Assembly: GCF_902168065.1 (NCBI RefSeq)
Contig: NZ_LR655716.1
Span: forward strand, 1-46,362
Origin: Mycobacterium tilburgii
Lineage (GTDB): Bacteria > Actinomycetota > Actinomycetes > Mycobacteriales > Mycobacteriaceae
Length of the DNA: 46,362 bases
Reading direction: 5' to 3'
Shown here: positions 39,341-46,362 of the stretch, piece by piece
Position numbering within the stretch: the first letter of the stretch is position 1
Layout: the number at the start of each line of letters is the position of its first letter
Program-made: the position numbers and the translations under genes
The notes under the pieces: model-generated
Told to the model about the DNA's origin: nothing
What the model saw: the letters and a program-made list of their open reading frames with translations, nothing else
The model's database searches: none

Positions 39341-40424
39341 GGTGCGGTCCGCAGGCCAGGGTGAGGTTGTCGATGCGTTTGGTGTGGTACAGCGCGAGCG
39401 GTTTCGCGTTGTCGAAGACGGCGAGGTAGTGGTGGGCGTGGCGGGCCAGCCGGATGACGGCGCTGACTGGTAGCCGGGTGCCGCCGCCGGTGATCCCGCT
39501 CCCGGCGACCGCGTCCAACTCCGCCAGCGTGGTGGAGACGATGATGGTGGCGGGCAGCCCATTGTGCTGGCCGAGGCTGCCACTCGCCAGGACTACGCGC
39601 AGCGCGGCGGTCAGCACGTCGTGCTGGCGCTGGGCGGGTGAGCTCACGTCTCGGTCGATGGCGTCCTGGGACGGCGCCCCATCGGTGGTGGGCTGCTTGT
39701 CGACGGGGTTGCACATGCCGGGCGCGGCCAACTTCGCCAACACCGCCTCGAGGGTGGCGCGTAACTCCGGTGTCAGCCAGCCACTTAACGCCGACATGCC
39801 GTCGGGTTGCTGTTTCCTGAGAGTGAGGCCGCAGCGATGCGCGCGGTCGTCGTCGCTGAAGGTGCTGTCGGGGTTGAGGCAGTCGGCCAGTTTGTCGGCC
39901 AACCGGGACAGTTGGTCGGGCCGGTACTGGGTAGCCAGCTGCGCTAAATGGGCTTCGGCCTGTACACGGGTGTCGGGGTCGATCCAGCCGGGCAGCGGTG
40001 TTAGAAGCCGCGGATCACCGCCACCTGCTCCCGCCCCAGCACCCCGGCGTGCTGCGCCGCGGCCGTCGCCGCCAGCACCGGCGCCAACGGCTCACCGGTC
40101 AACGCGCACCGCTCACCCAAGTCTGCGGCTTCCCGGATGCGGCGGTCGGCTTCGGCGCGGGAGATCTGGGTCCAGTCGGCGATCACATGCGACAACGTCG
40201 CGCCCCGCTCGGCCGAGGTGGCCTCGCGGGCCAGTTGATTGATCAGCGGGTGCTCCCCGGCGTCCAGACGCCGCCGCACCACGTAACCGCTCCAGCCGCC
40301 CACGCGTACCGAGTGTGGTGGCGTCCAGCCCCAACTCCGTGTCCACCGCGGCATTAAGCGCCTCGAACGCCGCCACCTCCTCGTCCGTCGACCAACGCTG
40401 AACCCATCCCCCGACGCTAACCAC
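39340..40424 (-). pseudogene. 13E12-repeat family protein (DUF222-HNH), broken
   Basis: A REP13E12-type gene. Seen: TDEEVAAFEALNAAVDTELG, then after a frameshift near 40295 [52 protein letters not shown], a further frameshift near 39998, then [60 protein letters not shown] and [17 protein letters not shown]. After HTKR it jumps to [12 protein letters not shown]: the ~40 residues with the Cys pair and first His of the HNH nuclease are deleted in frame. It ends in the Rv1276c remnant. In M. tuberculosis this family includes a phage attachment site; none can be assigned here. Confidence 0.82.
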
Positions 40425-40522
40425 ACCCACCCCACCGATGTGACTACAGAAACACAAGTGACACAGGAAATCTCACCAGTGTGCAACCACGGCGATTGTT
40501 GGGCCCAGGATTGCCCGCGACC
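40425..40522. other. intergenic spacer
   Basis: 98 bases between the 13E12-type remnant and the end of the FAD oxidase remnant, both on the minus strand. Nothing recognisable. Confidence 0.3.
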
Positions 40523-41914
40523 TCAGAACTTCAGCCCGGAGTACATGATCTGGTTGGGGTCGTAATTCTGCCGCACGCTGTTCAATTGGGACAGATTCGG
40601 TCCGAAGTAGCGGGACGCCGCGGTGTTGGACTCCAGGTAGTTGACATATCCGCCGACTGAAAACTGTTGTACCGCTTGATGCGCGTAACTCAGCCACTGC
40701 GTGGCCTCGGACACCTGATTTGCGGCGGGTTCGACGTACCACTGTAGTACCACGGACTGCTTGCGCCAGGGAAAGGCGGAGTCGCCGGGGCCCACGTCGG
40801 CGATTGCACCGCCCAGCGGATCCACCAGCAGCGAGGCCTGCCGGGCGGAGGCTGGCCACTGCCCGATCGCGAAAGAAATCGCGTTCTCCACATTGGAATT
40901 CACCGTCGTGATCACATCGGACCCAGCCGCGAAGTCGCGGGGCGGGGACGTCGAGCTGCCGCCGGACAGATATGTCACCAGGTCTATCCGGTTCATCGTC
41001 TTGTTGGTCTTGATCGCGTCGTCCATCCCGGCCGGACAGGTCGCCAGAATACGGCAATCGGGCTGGGTGCCGCCGACCGCGAGATCGACCATGGCCCAAG
41101 CATTTCGGTCGGCGCCATTGAGCCAGTTCTGCCAGCCCACCAGCGCCTGTACGGCCGAGGACGACGCGAAGTCGAGCCGGACGATGTCCGTGTCACCGGT
41201 CGGGAAAGTCGCCAGGGTCATCGACGTCGTCACGCCCACAATGCCACCACCGCCGCCGAGTAACGCCCAGAACAGGTCGGGATGATCGCTGGCCGACGCG
41301 GTGACGACGTCACCACTGGGCAGCACCACCGTAGCCGATTGCAGTGCGTCACAGGCAAGCCCGGCATGTAGCGAATCGCCGACGATGCCGCACCCGAGCG
41401 TCAGCCCGCCGATACCGACCGTTGGGCAACTGCCGGTCGGAACCCCGCGACCGGCGCCGGCACACGTCTGGTGTATCGCCCACAGAGTGGTCGCGGGTGT
41501 CACCGTGACGTTGCCCCCTTCCAGCGTCGGACCGCGCGTGTCGAGCACCATCACTCCGTTCGCGCTCGATGCGCCGATGTAGGAGTGGCCTCCGCCGCGC
41601 GGGGCAACTTGAGCTTGTTGGCCGACGCGAACGCCTTCTGGACATCGGCCTGCGACGAAACCGCGACGATCGCCGCGAGCGTGGCGTTGTTGTAGAAGGA
41701 GTTGAATACCTGTTTGCGCGAAGAGAATTGGGCACCACTGCTGGGCAGCAGGACACTGCCGCCGATGGTGGATGCCAGACCATTCCACGTCGCGACGGCA
41801 GCCCCCGGGTCGGCGCCGGCCCGTGACGTGCCGAACACCGCGCCCGCCCCAGCGCTGAAACGGCACCGCGGAGAAACGTCTGACGCGAGATGCCATTGAT
41901 CCATGGGCGGGATT
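40523..41914 (-). pseudogene. secreted FAD-linked oxidase, berberine-bridge family (Rv1774-like), frameshifted
   Basis: An Rv1774-like exported flavin oxidase, normally about 450 residues. The N-terminus INGISRQTFLRGAVSALGAG resembles a Tat-type signal but with RQ where RR is usual. The mature part has ATWNGLASTIGGSVLLPSSG, FNSFYNNATLAAIVAVSSQA and ADVQKAFASANKLK, then VAPRGGGHSYIGASSANGVM (His that binds FAD), RGVPTGSCPTVGIGGLTLGC, DHPDLFWALLGGGGGIVGVT and the end GGYVNYLESNTAASRYFGPN. Lesions: one G lost in a G run near 41850, one G lost near 41613. From 41610 to the end the frame is open. Both lesions are in G runs, so this gene is a fair candidate for sequencing error. Confidence 0.8.
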
Positions 41915-41923
41915 CTTAACCAT

Positions 41924-42165
41924 TCCTCACTGAAAAGTCCGGCACCGAGGGCTGTGTCAGATCACAGTGTGGACTCGATTGACCGAAATACGATCGGCCA
42001 ATATCCATAACAGTTTACGCGCATTAACCGATCTCTCACGCCCACGAAACGCAAAGTGTGCGAACCTTGACCCGTCCGTGTCGTAAACGTGACCGCCATC
42101 AATCAGTCTTTCCTAAGCGATTCGAGTGCCATGATGAGCACTCCGCGACAGATGGGGAAGCTGTC
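41924..42165. promoter_or_regulatory. divergent region, oxidase remnant versus DUF732 gene
   Basis: About 240 bases, relatively AT-rich for this genome (for example ACGATCGGCCAATATCCATA), with divergent genes on both sides. TGTGTCAGATCACA at about 41955 looks like a shortened CRP-type site, but its spacing is wrong. GGGGAAG precedes ATG 42166 as a ribosome site. Confidence 0.35.
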
Positions 42166-42642
42166 ATGAAAACAGTTGCTGCTGCGCATGGGTGGGTCTG
42201 GGTGTTTCGCCACCAACCGTTGACCGTTCGAATGTTGATCGCGGTGGCGGGCCTATTGACAGCGGCGGCGACGTTGGGGGCTCCGGCCGACGCGGACGCC
42301 AACACCGACGAAAACTTCATCGATGCGCTGAACCACGCCGGCGTCGACTTCGGCCAACCGGGCAACGCGATGGCCGTCGGCGAGTCCGTCTGCCCGATGC
42401 TGACCCAGCCGGGTGGCAGCTTCGACGGGGCGGTGGCGAACATCAGACGGCAGGGCATATCACCACAGATGGCCCAGGTATTCACCACAATCGCGATCCA
42501 GACCTACTGCCCGGACATGATCGCAAACTTGACCAACGGCAACATGCTCGGCGGCATACCAGGTGCCCCAATGCCGGGTATGCCGAACATGGTGGGCGGC
42601 AACGCCGCTGGATTGCCGCAGATTACCGGCCCGGGGATCTAA
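42166..42642 (+). CDS. secreted DUF732 protein (Rv3354-like)
   Basis: A 158-residue exported protein. The signal peptide MKTVAAAHGWVWVFRHQPLT continues into VRMLIAVAGLLTAAATLGAP with cleavage likely near ADADA. The DUF732 domain: DENFIDALNHAGVDFGQPGN, VGESVCPMLTQPGGSFDGAV, QVFTTIAIQTYCPDMIANLT, with two Cys as in the family. The C-terminal tail is Gly/Pro/Met-rich (GAPMPGMPNMVGGNAAGLPQ). It resembles Rv3354, which in M. tuberculosis is also beside Rv3355c-folD. Start ATG 42166 has GGGGAAG seven bases upstream; an ORF extension to 42058 has no signal. Its stop overlaps that of the convergent DUF3017 gene. Intact. Confidence 0.86.
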   Translation: MKTVAAAHGWVWVFRHQPLTVRMLIAVAGLLTAAATLGAPADADANTDENFIDALNHAGVDFGQPGNAMAVGESVCPMLTQPGGSFDGAVANIRRQGISPQMAQVFTTIAIQTYCPDMIANLTNGNMLGGIPGAPMPGMPNMVGGNAAGLPQITGPGI

Positions 42643-42923
42643 CCGGTACCCAGCGGATCGATGGTCCAGGCGATGTAAACCATTGCCGCCACCACCGTCG
42701 CGGTGGTGATGAAGTCAATCCCCTTGCTGCGCACCGACAACAGGCCGGCGCGATCCTCCGGTAGCACCAGCCGCAGGACGGCGGCGACACCGACCGCAAT
42801 GCCGATCAAGAGCGAGCCACGACGCCAGAAGTTGGCCTCGACCAAGACGAACGCCATGACGAAGATCAGCCCGACCAACAGGATCGGCCACTGCGCTTTG
42901 GCGGCACCCTTCGCCGAACTCAT
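42639..42923 (-). CDS. small membrane protein, DUF3017 (Rv3355c-like)
   Basis: A 94-residue integral membrane protein of unknown function. Three hydrophobic helices: [40 protein letters not shown] and [18 protein letters not shown], with a short charged loop [17 protein letters not shown]. Both size and neighbour fit Rv3355c. ATG 42923 overlaps the folD TGA (ATGA), so it is translationally coupled to folD. Intact. Confidence 0.88.
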   Translation of the reverse strand: MSSAKGAAKAQWPILLVGLIFVMAFVLVEANFWRRGSLLIGIAVGVAAVLRLVLPEDRAGLLSVRSKGIDFITTATVVAAMVYIAWTIDPLGTG

Positions 42924-43765
42924 TCCCGCCCGGCCAACTCGACCACGTTCGTCAGCAGAAAGGCGCGGGTCAGCGGGCCGACCCCGCCGGGGTTCGGCGA
43001 CACATGCGCCGCGACCTCCCACACGTCCGGATGCACGTCGCCGGCGAGCTTGCCGTCCACCCGGCTGACACCAACGTCGAGCACCGCGGCACCCGGTCGC
43101 ACCATGTCCGCGGTCAGCATGTGCGGCACACCCACGGCCGCGACGATGATATCGGCCTGCCTGGTCAACGCCGGCAAATCAAGAGTTCCGGTGTGGCACA
43201 ACGTCACCGTCGCGTTCTCGGAGCGGCACGTCAGCAACAGGCCCAACGGCCGACCGACGGTGACGCCGCGGCCGATGACCACCACGTGCGCACCGGCGAT
43301 ATTGACGTCGTAGCGGCGCAGCAGGTGCACGACGCCGCGCGGGGTGCACGGCAGCGGCGCCGGGTTGTTGAGCACCAGCCGGCCCAGGTTGGTGGGATGC
43401 AGCCCGTCGGCGTCCTTGCCGGGGTCGATCCGTTCCAGCGCGGCGTTCTCATCGAGATGCTTCGGCAGCGGCAACTGCACGATGTAACCCGTGCACTCCG
43501 GGTTGACGTTGAGCTCGTCGATCGTCTCGTTGAGCTTGGCCGTCGAGATGTCGGCGGGCAGGTCTCGGCGTATCGAGGTGATGCCCACCTTCGCGCAGTC
43601 GGCGTGCTTCCCGCGAACGTAGGCCTGCGAGCCGGGATCGTCGCCGACCAGGATCGTGCCCAGCCCGGGAGTACGACCCGCCGCGGTTAGCGCCGCCACT
43701 CGTTCCTTCAGATCGACGAAGATCTCGTCGCGGGTGGCCTTGCCGTCCAGAGTGATTGCGCCCAC
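42920..43765 (-). CDS. folD: methylenetetrahydrofolate dehydrogenase/cyclohydrolase FolD
   Basis: A 281-residue bifunctional cytosolic enzyme that interconverts 5,10-methylene-, methenyl- and 10-formyl-tetrahydrofolate with NADP, supplying one-carbon units for purines and formyl-Met-tRNA. Seen: [20 protein letters not shown] with the catalytic Lys near residue 53, [13 protein letters not shown] near 98, [10 protein letters not shown] near 121, [33 protein letters not shown] (NADP loop) and [20 protein letters not shown]. Length equals Rv3356c. Start GTG 43765 gives exactly this length; the open frame upstream is spurious. Diverges from the old yellow enzyme remnant across 69 bases. Intact. 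Confidence 0.95.
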   Translation of the reverse strand: MGAITLDGKATRDEIFVDLKERVAALTAAGRTPGLGTILVGDDPGSQAYVRGKHADCAKVGITSIRRDLPADISTAKLNETIDELNVNPECTGYIVQLPLPKHLDENAALERIDPGKDADGLHPTNLGRLVLNNPAPLPCTPRGVVHLLRRYDVNIAGAHVVVIGRGVTVGRPLGLLLTCRSENATVTLCHTGTLDLPALTRQADIIVAAVGVPHMLTADMVRPGAAVLDVGVSRVDGKLAGDVHPDVWEVAAHVSPNPGGVGPLTRAFLLTNVVELAGRE

Positions 43766-43834
43766 GTGTGACAGTGTCCCCTGTCCGGGGTTTAGTCTGC
43801 TGACATCCCCTCTGACCAGCCCACTCCGCCCGAC

Positions 43835-45032
43835 GTGTTCAGTCCGGCCCAGCTCGGCCCGATCACGCTGCGCAACCGCGTCATCAAGTCGGCGACATTC
43901 GAGGTACGTGCCCCCGGCGCCCTGGTGAGCGATGACCTGATCGAATACCACCGGCTGCCCGCCGCCGGCGGGGTCGGCATGACAATCGTCGTCTGCGCGG
44001 TCTCTCCCGGCAGCCGCACCGAGGGCAGCGGACTGTGGATGCGGCCCGAGGCGGTGCCCGGGTTGCGTCGGCACGCCGACGTCGTGCACGCACGAAGGTG
44101 CGGCGGTGAGCGCACAGATCGGCCACGCCGACCCGGTGGCCAACGCCAAGTCCAACAAGGCCAAGGCCCTGGCGCCGGTGCGGTTTTTCAACACGATCGG
44201 AATGCGCTTCGCGCGCAAGGCGACTCGCGACGACATCAACGAGGTCATCGCCGCTCACGCCGACGCGGCCCGCTTCGCCATGGAAGCCGGCTTCGACGCC
44301 GTCGAAATCCATTTAGGCCACAACTATTTGGCGAGTTCATTCCTGTCCCCACTGATCAACCGTCGTGACGACGAGTTCGGCGGCTCGCTGGAGAACCGGG
44401 CCAAGGTCGCGCGCGGCATTGTGATGGTTCGTGCGCCGCACGGTGGACAAAGAAGGAACACCGATCGCGGTCACCGCCAAACTCAACATGGCCGACGGCG
44501 TGCGCGGCGCCATCACCACCGACGAGTCGCTGATCACCGCGAAATGGCTGGAGGAAGACGGCGGCCTCGACGCGATCGAACTGACCGCGGGCAGCTCGCT
44601 GGTCAACCCAATGTATCTGTTCCACGGCGACGCCCCGCTCAAGGAATTCGCCGGCGCCTTAAGCCGCCGCTGAACTGGGGTATGCGCATGACGGGCACCA
44701 AGTTCCTGCGCCAATACCTTACCGCGAGGCGTATCTGCTCCGCGAGGCCAAGCTGTTCCGGGCCAAACTCACGATGCCGTTGATTTTACTCGGCGGCATC
44801 ACCAACCACGAGACGATGGACCTCGCGATGACCGAGGGATTCGAAATTCGTCGCGATGGCCCGGGCGCAGCTCGCCAAGCCGGATCTGATCAATCGCCTC
44901 GCGGCCGACGGCGCGCAACACACCGTGCATTCGGCGTGTACGCACTGCAATCGGTGCATGCCAACGATCTACAGCCGGACGCACTGCGTGGTCACCGGGG
45001 CCCCCGACAAAGTGATGGGTGTGCGGGCCTGA
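43835..45032 (+). pseudogene. old yellow enzyme-type NADH:flavin oxidoreductase (Rv3359-like), decayed
   Basis: Pieces in all three frames rebuild a ~395-residue FMN ene-reductase: [40 protein letters not shown], then [35 protein letters not shown]-like segment (EAGFDAVEIHLGHNYLASSF), LSPLINRRDDEFGGSLENRA, then IAVTAKLNMADGVRGAITTD, DAIELTAGSSLVNPMYLFHG, then LLREAKLFRAKLTMPLILLG, GGITNHETMDLAMTEGFE, and finally VAMARAQLAKPDLINRLAAD with SACTHCNRCMPTIYSRTHCV. Frameshifts near 44090, 44435, 44662, 44725 and 44845; TGA at the 3' end 45030-45032. GTG start 43835. Clearly a pseudogene. Confidence 0.88.
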
Positions 45033-45094
45033 CCCGCTCGACGTGCTGCGATCGCGCAAAGGGCGAAACAGGTCCACGGGCTACAATTGTGGCA
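45033..45094. other. short spacer before FHA-ABC gene
   Basis: 62 bases between the old yellow enzyme remnant and the FHA-ABC gene. The kinase gene pknF, which precedes this gene in M. tuberculosis (Rv1746-Rv1747), is not here. GGGCTACAATTGTGGCA precedes ATG 45095; TACAAT at about 45082 could be a -10 box. Confidence 0.35.
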
Positions 45095-46362
45095 ATGAAT
45101 GCACCAACCCCGCCGACGTTGACGGTTCGGTATGACGGGTCGGAACGTACTTTCGCAGCAGGTCACGACGTGGTGGTGGGCCGCGATCTGCGCGCCGACA
45201 TGCGCATCACGCATCCTCTGATCTCGCGCGCACACCTGCTGCTGCGGTTCGACCAGGGGCGGTGGCTGGCTATCGACAACGGTTCGCTCAACGGCACCTT
45301 CGCCAATGGCAGGCGGGTGCCAGTGGTGGGCATCCATGACGGGCAGAGCATCAACATCGGAAACCCGGACGGGCCGCTGCTGACCTTCGAGGTCGGCCGG
45401 CACCAGGGCATGGCCGGACGGCCGCCACGGACCGAATCGATGGGCATCCCGGTTGCCGCCCAGCACGCGGCCTGGCCGTCGTCACAGGCGTCCGGGCAGC
45501 CGGTCCCGCCGATCGCCGCGCCGCCGCCCGGTTGGCAACCCGCCTGGGGTGGACCCGCGCCGCGCGTGGCCCCGCCCAGCGCGCGCCCGGCGCCCGGTCA
45601 ACCCGCGTATCCGACGTCGGTGGCGCGACCGGCCGCCCCGCCGCCCCGGCCCCAGCCGGCCGTCCCGCAGACCCAAATGTCACCAGCCGTCGCGGAAGCC
45701 AAAGCACCCGAGGTGAGCAACCTCGCGACCAAGATGTTCCAGTCGCTGCTGCCGTCGCGCTCCGGGACGGTTCAGAAGCCGGCCGGGGCGCAAACGATCG
45801 GCCGCGCCACCGACAACGACGTCGTCATCCAGGACGTGTTGGCGTCGCGCCGGCACGCGTTCCTGGAGTCCACACCCGCCGGCATCGAGATCCGCGACGC
45901 ACACAGCGTCAACGGAACCTTCGTCAACGGCGTCCGGGTCGGCTCGGCGGTGCTGACCGAGGGCGACGTGGTCACCATCGGCAACGTCGACCTGGTCTTC
46001 AGCCGGGACACCCTGGTCCGGCGCACCGAAGCCGCGACGCGCACCGGCGGCCTGGAAGTGAACTCGGTCTGCTACGTCGTCGACCACGGCAAGCAGCTGC
46101 TCGACCACATTTCGCTGACGGCCCGTCCCGGCACGCTGACGGCCATCATCGGCGGGTCGGGCGCCGGCAAGACCACGCTGTCGCGGCTGATCGCCGGCTA
46201 CACCACGCCGAGCTCCGGCTCGGTTACCTTCGAGGGCCACAATATCCACACCGAGTACGCGTCGCTGCGTAGCAGGATCGGGATGGTCCCGCAGGATGAC
46301 GTGGTGCACCGCCAGCTGACCGTCAACCAGGCGCTGGGCTACGCCGCCGAGCTGCGGCTACC
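45095..46362 (+). CDS. FHA-domain ABC transporter (Rv1747-like), 5' part, runs off window
   Basis: The first 422 residues of a protein that is about 865 long in M. tuberculosis. FHA-1 is at about residues 25-90 (VVVGRDLRADMRITHPLISR with ISRAH, and NGSLNGTF). A Pro/Ala-rich disordered linker (about 95-215) carries a few Thr, including NLATKMF, equivalent to the region phosphorylated by PknF in M. tuberculosis. FHA-2 is at about 225-290 (GRATDNDVVIQDVLASRRHA, SVNGTFVNG). Then the ATPase begins, with Walker A GGSGAGKTT and the Q-loop IGMVPQDDVVHRQL. The membrane domain is beyond the window. It is thought to export cell-wall glycolipids under kinase control. No lesion seen so far. Confidence 0.93.
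   Translation, partial: MNAPTPPTLTVRYDGSERTFAAGHDVVVGRDLRADMRITHPLISRAHLLLRFDQGRWLAIDNGSLNGTFANGRRVPVVGIHDGQSINIGNPDGPLLTFEVGRHQGMAGRPPRTESMGIPVAAQHAAWPSSQASGQPVPPIAAPPPGWQPAWGGPAPRVAPPSARPAPGQPAYPTSVARPAAPPPRPQPAVPQTQMSPAVAEAKAPEVSNLATKMFQSLLPSRSGTVQKPAGAQTIGRATDNDVVIQDVLASRRHAFLESTPAGIEIRDAHSVNGTFVNGVRVGSAVLTEGDVVTIGNVDLVFSRDTLVRRTEAATRTGGLEVNSVCYVVDHGKQLLDHISLTARPGTLTAIIGGSGAGKTTLSRLIAGYTTPSSGSVTFEGHNIHTEYASLRSRIGMVPQDDVVHRQLTVNQALGYAAELRL

Noticed and set aside
41945..41975. TGTGTCAGATCACA as a CRP (Rv3676-type) site
   Set aside because: The half-sites are separated by four bases, where the CRP consensus needs six, and one half-site has a mismatch.

Overview
This window reads as a chromosomal segment of a slow-growing-type Mycobacterium. 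It is GC-rich, and many of its proteins resemble, from memory, the M. tuberculosis block Rv1240-Rv1276c in near-identical order: mdh, lpqZ, SDR, kgd, Rv1249c, MFS pump, nuclease-helicase, lprE, deaD, acyltransferase, TetR/cyp130, FAD oxidase, tap, udgB, FAD monooxygenase, nitroreductase, HIT, amiB2, adenylyl cyclase, pknH, lprA, DUF732, two ABC genes, lprB, lprC and Rv1276c. To the right of about 39.3 kb the synteny breaks. Pieces that are scattered in M. tuberculosis are joined here: a 13E12-type HNH gene, an Rv1774-like oxidase, an Rv3354-like DUF732 protein, DUF3017, folD, an Rv3359-like old yellow enzyme, and the start of the Rv1747-like FHA-ABC transporter.

The main biological message is genome decay. 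About 20 genes look intact and about 20 are broken. The broken genes carry mixtures of 1-2 nt indels, nonsense codons and large internal deletions, while neighbouring genes of 3.4-3.7 kb (kgd, the nuclease-helicase) are completely open. That contrast, and substitutions in catalytic motifs of deaD, argue for true pseudogenes in a host-restricted or recently bottlenecked species (M. genavense, M. lepraemurium or M. lepromatosis-like biology; the species is not determinable here). Some lesions are single-base changes in short G/C runs and could be read errors. The first ~176 bases are C-rich junk typical of a poor contig end.

Layout: 1-176 junk; 177-2483 mdh tail, dead malic enzyme, lpqZ; 2488-8121 SDR, kgd and a membrane protein on the minus strand; 8395-14342 MFS pump, nuclease-helicase, lprE; 14457-17313 dead deaD coupled to an intact acyltransferase; 17.3-19.1 kb dead siderophore-interacting protein and a deletion that fuses cyp130 to its TetR gene, with an operator-like palindrome left behind; 19.2-23.7 kb dead FAD oxidase, intact tap, intact udgB, dead monooxygenase; 23.8-26.6 kb two decayed tandem membrane GGDEF genes; 26.7-33.9 kb nitroreductase (intact), HIT, amiB2, deoxyinosine glycosylase, adenylyl cyclase, pknH, C39-like peptidase and lprA (all broken), and a DUF732 protein with a compensated frameshift; 34.0-38.9 kb intact heterodimeric ABC exporter and lprB-lprC; 38.9-42 kb remnant chimera and dead oxidase; 42.2-43.8 kb intact DUF732, DUF3017, folD; 43.8-45.0 kb dead old yellow enzyme; 45.1 kb to the end FHA-ABC protein.

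Functionally, what survives is central metabolism (2-oxoglutarate decarboxylase, folate one-carbon), DNA maintenance, drug and lipid export and several lipoproteins. What is lost is mostly sensing and regulation (two GGDEF proteins, adenylyl cyclase, Ser/Thr kinase PknH, TetR) and dispensable redox or hydrolytic enzymes. I saw no tRNA, rRNA, CRISPR array or insertion sequence.
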